9,431 bases of DNA from Firmicutes bacterium UBA5493. Lineage in GTDB: Bacteria > Bacillota > Limnochordia > Darwinibacteriales > Darwinibacteriaceae. The notes below the pieces were generated by a model. That model ran no database searches, was not told where the DNA came from, and worked only from the letters and a program-made list of their open reading frames with translations. Position numbers and translations under genes: made by a program. The stretch lies in assembly GCA_002424045.1 (NCBI GenBank), contig DIPH01000052.1, forward strand, positions 1-9,431. The letters are read 5' to 3'. Below are positions 7,780 to 9,431 of this stretch, piece by piece; position 1 is the first letter of the stretch, and every line of letters begins with the position of its first letter.

Positions 7780-7787
7780 GATGTCAA
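7759..7787 (-). promoter_or_regulatory. Sigma-A-type promoter of potABCD
   Basis: On the minus strand the -35 is TTGACA (7787-7782, six of six), the spacer is exactly 17 bp, and the -10 is TATACT (7764-7759, five of six). Transcription would start near 7752, leaving a leader of about 30 nt before the potA GTG. The leader is too short for a riboswitch, so control by a protein on the DNA is more likely. A palindrome covers the -10 and most of the spacer. Confidence 0.85.
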
Positions 7788-7811
7788 AATATCTATTGCA
7801 ACTCAGAGACA

Positions 7812-8351
7812 CTAGAGCCTCCTATACATCCCGCCTTTTCTTTCCATGAGGCTAAATCCCACCAAATCCCTTCGTATCGTGCAAAAATCGTCATGAAAGT
7901 CCGCAATTATCAAGTTGACTTCTTTTTCGGTGTAGGCTCGATCTTTTTCGAAACTCTCGACTATTTTTTCCAGTACAATACGCCTTTTCATTTTCTGGAC
8001 CGGTAGAGACTGCAACTTGTCATACTTGAAAAAGGACGCAATGACCTGCGCTCGATATTCACCTTCCCTTTGGTTCAGTATTTCATTTTCGCTTCTCCCA
8101 TCCTGAACCAACTCCCCGAGTGAAACAGTGAATATATCTTCATTCAGACTGTAGACTGTGTAATATTGTTCTTTTCTAGAAGACACGATATTCGCATCCA
8201 TGAGTTTTTTCAGGTGGAAGGAGACTGTAGATGTAGACAATCCTAGCCTTTCAGCTAAGCGTTCAACATACATTGGCTCGATCATCAAACTGTTGACGAT
8301 TCGCAACCTAGAATTGTCAGCTAGACATTTGAAAATCTCCATGGGGTTCAA
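7812..8351 (-). CDS. ArsR-type HTH transcriptional regulator with C-terminal DUF2087 domain
   Basis: This is a 179-aa DNA-binding protein. Residues about 1-75 form a winged helix of ArsR type: IFKCLADNSRLRIVNSL, then the recognition helix LSTSTVSFHLKKLMDANIV and the wing SSRKEQYYTVYSL. The C-terminal 63 residues (about 117-179) match DUF2087: KMKRRIVLEKI, RAYTEKEVNLII, FHDDFCTIRRDLV and a tyrosine near the end. The Cys-x-Cys metal site of ArsR/CadC sensors is absent, so it is probably not a classical metal sensor. I prefer TTG 8351: it makes a TTGA overlap with the upstream stop and has AGAGGT (8366-8361) 9 nt before it. GTG 8360 sits directly on that site, and ATG 8342 is 18 nt from it. It probably represses potABCD through the palindrome in their promoter; its ligand is unknown. 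Confidence 0.88.
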   Translation of the reverse strand: MNPMEIFKCLADNSRLRIVNSLMIEPMYVERLAERLGLSTSTVSFHLKKLMDANIVSSRKEQYYTVYSLNEDIFTVSLGELVQDGRSENEILNQREGEYRAQVIASFFKYDKLQSLPVQKMKRRIVLEKIVESFEKDRAYTEKEVNLIIADFHDDFCTIRRDLVGFSLMERKGGMYRRL

Positions 8352-8743
8352 TTGGCACACCTCTGATCAGCATCCATCTGATTGAAGTACTCCTCGAAGC
8401 AGGTTTTCAACAAATCTGCTTCCTTGATTTTCACGTCCTCGATAATTCGTTCAACTTCCTTTTCGAACTCAATGGCCTTCTTCCTATTCAGATGCCAAGG
8501 CTGCGTTATTTTCTCAAAGAAGCCTAGATATTTCACCTTTAAAGCATCGGGATCATCATCGAGGCTGAGTTTGAACATCTTAGCAAATATTTCAACTACA
8601 TTGAACTTGATCTTCTCAAAATTGGCTTCGTCAACGCATTCCTGCTCGTAGAAGTGTACCATGTCTTCTTGGAGACTGTCTTGTCTTTGCGCTAAGAAGT
8701 CCAGGTATCTCGTTTGCAGCCAGCTCACGTCCTTCATGTCCAT
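8348..8743 (-). CDS. Unrecognised 131-aa helical protein, co-translated with the ArsR-DUF2087 regulator
   Basis: I do not recognise this family. The product is charged and looks wholly alpha-helical, with no signal peptide, membrane segment or metal-binding cluster. Notable stretches are VSWLQTRYLDFLAQRQDSLQ, FYEQECVDEANFEKIKFNV and a central GFFEKITQPWHLNRKK. Its cysteines (C36, one in LKTCFEEYF and one four residues from the end) are scattered. ATG 8743 has GAGG at 8752-8749; ATG 8737, two codons in, has a longer spacing and is also possible. Its own promoter lies just upstream. The stop overlaps the regulator's TTG start, so the two are made together. A small cytoplasmic partner or modulator of the regulator is a reasonable guess, with no direct proof. 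Confidence 0.8.
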   Translation of the reverse strand: MDMKDVSWLQTRYLDFLAQRQDSLQEDMVHFYEQECVDEANFEKIKFNVVEIFAKMFKLSLDDDPDALKVKYLGFFEKITQPWHLNRKKAIEFEKEVERIIEDVKIKEADLLKTCFEEYFNQMDADQRCAN

Positions 8744-8762
8744 CGCCCCCTCTTTTATTCCA

Positions 8763-8791
8763 ATTCTATACCATGGGCATTTTTATTTCAA
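8763..8791 (-). promoter_or_regulatory. Sigma-A-type promoter of the 131-aa protein / regulator operon
   Basis: On the minus strand TTGAAA (8791-8786, five of six) and TAGAAT (8768-8763, five of six) are separated by exactly 17 bp. The start point would be near 8756, giving a leader of about 13 nt that just covers the GAGG ribosome binding site. I see no good copy of the potA palindrome here, only a short shared TAATTTA at 8812-8818, so autoregulation is not supported by the sequence. Confidence 0.7.
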
Positions 8792-8841
8792 TGCACATAT
8801 ACTTACATTTTCTAATTTATTTCGATATACACAAAAACAGC

Positions 8842-8870
8842 TTGCGCCCTAAAGGCCTTTATGCTAAAAT
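8842..8870 (+). promoter_or_regulatory. Extended -10 promoter of the aminopeptidase-like gene
   Basis: TTGCGC (8842-8847, only TTG matches consensus) is followed by a 17-bp spacer and TAAAAT (8865-8870, five of six) preceded by TGC, an extended -10 (TGnTAAAAT). Start near 8877, leader about 43 nt. The weak -35 fits an extended -10 promoter. It is divergent from the regulator operon promoter, and the two share the 176-bp intergenic region 8744-8919. Confidence 0.65.
8850..8861. promoter_or_regulatory. 12-bp perfect palindrome in the promoter spacer
   Basis: TAAAGGCCTTTA is a perfect 12-bp palindrome placed wholly between the -35 and -10 of the aminopeptidase-like gene. It could be a repressor site. 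It is short and could be chance. Confidence 0.35.
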
Positions 8871-8874
8871 ACAA

Positions 8875-8890
8875 TTCGATGGCTATCGAA
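8875..8890. promoter_or_regulatory. Inverted repeat at the predicted transcription start
   Basis: TTCGAT and ATCGAA flank a 4-base centre (GGCT), a 6-bp perfect inverted repeat with twofold symmetry lying at +1 of the predicted transcript. It could be an operator or a small 5' hairpin 13 nt before the ribosome binding site AGGAGGA (8904-8910). It differs from the palindrome over potA, so a different regulator would be expected. Confidence 0.35.
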
Positions 8891-8919
8891 ACAAACTATT
8901 GTCAGGAGGAATAACTGCT

Positions 8920-9426
8920 ATGAAATTTACAGACCTTATTCCCAATATCTGTGAGGGACTTCCCTTTAAGGAGGGAGACTCCGTTTTGTTGAATTTTTGG
9001 GGTGACAAGGCAGATTTGGACATTTTGGATCTGCTTGGGGATAATTTGGGCAAAAAAGGCATCGCACCCTATGAACATCATTGTTCCAATGCCTTTCTTA
9101 AAAGGGTCGTTCTCAATCTACTTCAAAATGACAAGAGCTTTCCCCAAGAATACCTGGGCTATCTATCTTCGTTCAACCATGTGGTTGATATTTTCATGTA
9201 CACACCTAGCTTGCCCAAGCAAATTCGCCAATCAGATATCCCCCTATTTCAAAAATGCTTAGGCCAGTTGTTCAACGCGTTAACGACCGACAAAGAGCAC
9301 TACATACAGCTAGCTGTGCCTACTGAGGCCAATGCTTTGCGCGCCAACATGGACCGTCATGCCTATGAATCGGCCCTTTGTAACGCACTATCTGTAGATT
9401 TCCCAAAATGTAGACTTGCACATTAA
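8920..9426 (+). CDS. N-terminal fragment of a probable M29-like aminopeptidase (truncated)
   Basis: ATG 8920 follows AGGAGGA (8904-8910) at good spacing. The open frame upstream to 8773 runs across the promoter and is not used. The 168 residues begin with FKEGDSVLLNFWGDKADLDI, a Rossmann-like opening of the kind seen in thermophilic metalloaminopeptidases (family M29, aminopeptidase T/S). Later LAVPTEANALRANMD, then YESALCNALSVDF, resemble the family's PTE...A...M...YE....A..VD region. M29 enzymes are roughly 370-410 residues, with metal ligands in the second half, so this fragment would be inactive. The last residues (CRLAH and the stop) are encoded by the terminal inverted repeat from 9409, so the native frame probably ends at 9408. 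The family call is from weak motifs by eye. Confidence 0.55.
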   Translation: MKFTDLIPNICEGLPFKEGDSVLLNFWGDKADLDILDLLGDNLGKKGIAPYEHHCSNAFLKRVVLNLLQNDKSFPQEYLGYLSSFNHVVDIFMYTPSLPKQIRQSDIPLFQKCLGQLFNALTTDKEHYIQLAVPTEANALRANMDRHAYESALCNALSVDFPKCRLAH

Positions 9427-9431
9427 GTCAG
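9409..9431. repeat. Right copy of the terminal inverted repeat; possible IS end
   Basis: Bases 9409-9428 (TGTAGACTTGCACATTAAGT) are the exact reverse complement of 1-20. The last three bases (CAG) have no counterpart because the left copy begins at the window edge. The copy starts with TG at the junction with the aminopeptidase-like gene, and the coding resemblance ends just before it. Read with the left copy, it suggests the same element end facing inward on both sides, with the element bodies off the window. Confidence 0.6.

Noticed and set aside
8773..8919. Upstream extension of the aminopeptidase-like gene to 8773
   Set aside because: It would be encoded across the divergent promoters and AT-rich spacer. 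ATG 8920 has AGGAGGA at the right distance and begins where family-like sequence starts.
7578..9114. 14-base direct repeat CTTAAAAGGGTCGT in potA (7578 region) and in the aminopeptidase-like gene (9098 region)
   Set aside because: A 14-mer shared once between two coding regions in a window this long is close to chance expectation; no flanking similarity.

Overview
The window looks like a piece of a Bacillota-type (Gram-positive-lineage, Clostridia-like) genome or metagenome contig. The clues are strong AGGAGG-like ribosome binding sites, GTG and TTG starts, near-consensus sigma-A promoters in AT-rich spacers, tightly overlapping operons and an ArsR-DUF2087 regulator. The taxon cannot be fixed from the sequence. 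One oddity is that the polyamine-binding protein has no lipobox, which would suit a diderm better than a typical monoderm.

Left block (+ strand, 1-3855): the 3' end of an oppD-like ATPase gene, then oppF, tldD and tldE (pmbA). The genes overlap by 26, 1 and 1 nt, so they read as one translationally coupled operon. It joins an oligopeptide ABC transporter to the TldD/TldE metallopeptidase pair and ends at a rho-independent terminator (3863-3899).

Middle block (- strand, 7787 down to 3916): a complete polyamine-type ABC importer, potA-potB-potC-potD. It is driven by a near-consensus promoter (TTGACA, 17 bp, TATACT) whose -10 and spacer lie in a near-perfect AT-rich palindrome, a good operator candidate. 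Immediately upstream, on the same strand, lie an unrecognised 131-aa helical protein and an ArsR-type HTH/DUF2087 regulator, coupled through a TTGA overlap and served by their own promoter. The natural model is that this regulator controls potABCD.

Right block (+ strand, 8842-9431): a divergent promoter with two palindromes drives a gene resembling the N-terminal part of an M29-type (aminopeptidase T/S) peptidase. It is cut off at about residue 163.

The most striking structural point is that the two ends of the window are a perfect 20-bp inverted repeat (1-20 and 9409-9428), bounded towards the interior by TG/CA dinucleotides. Both the oppD remnant and the aminopeptidase-like gene break exactly there. 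This fits the interior lying between two oppositely oriented copies of the same insertion sequence, or a contig that stopped at such copies; an assembly artefact remains possible. No RNA genes, CRISPR arrays or complete mobile elements were seen.
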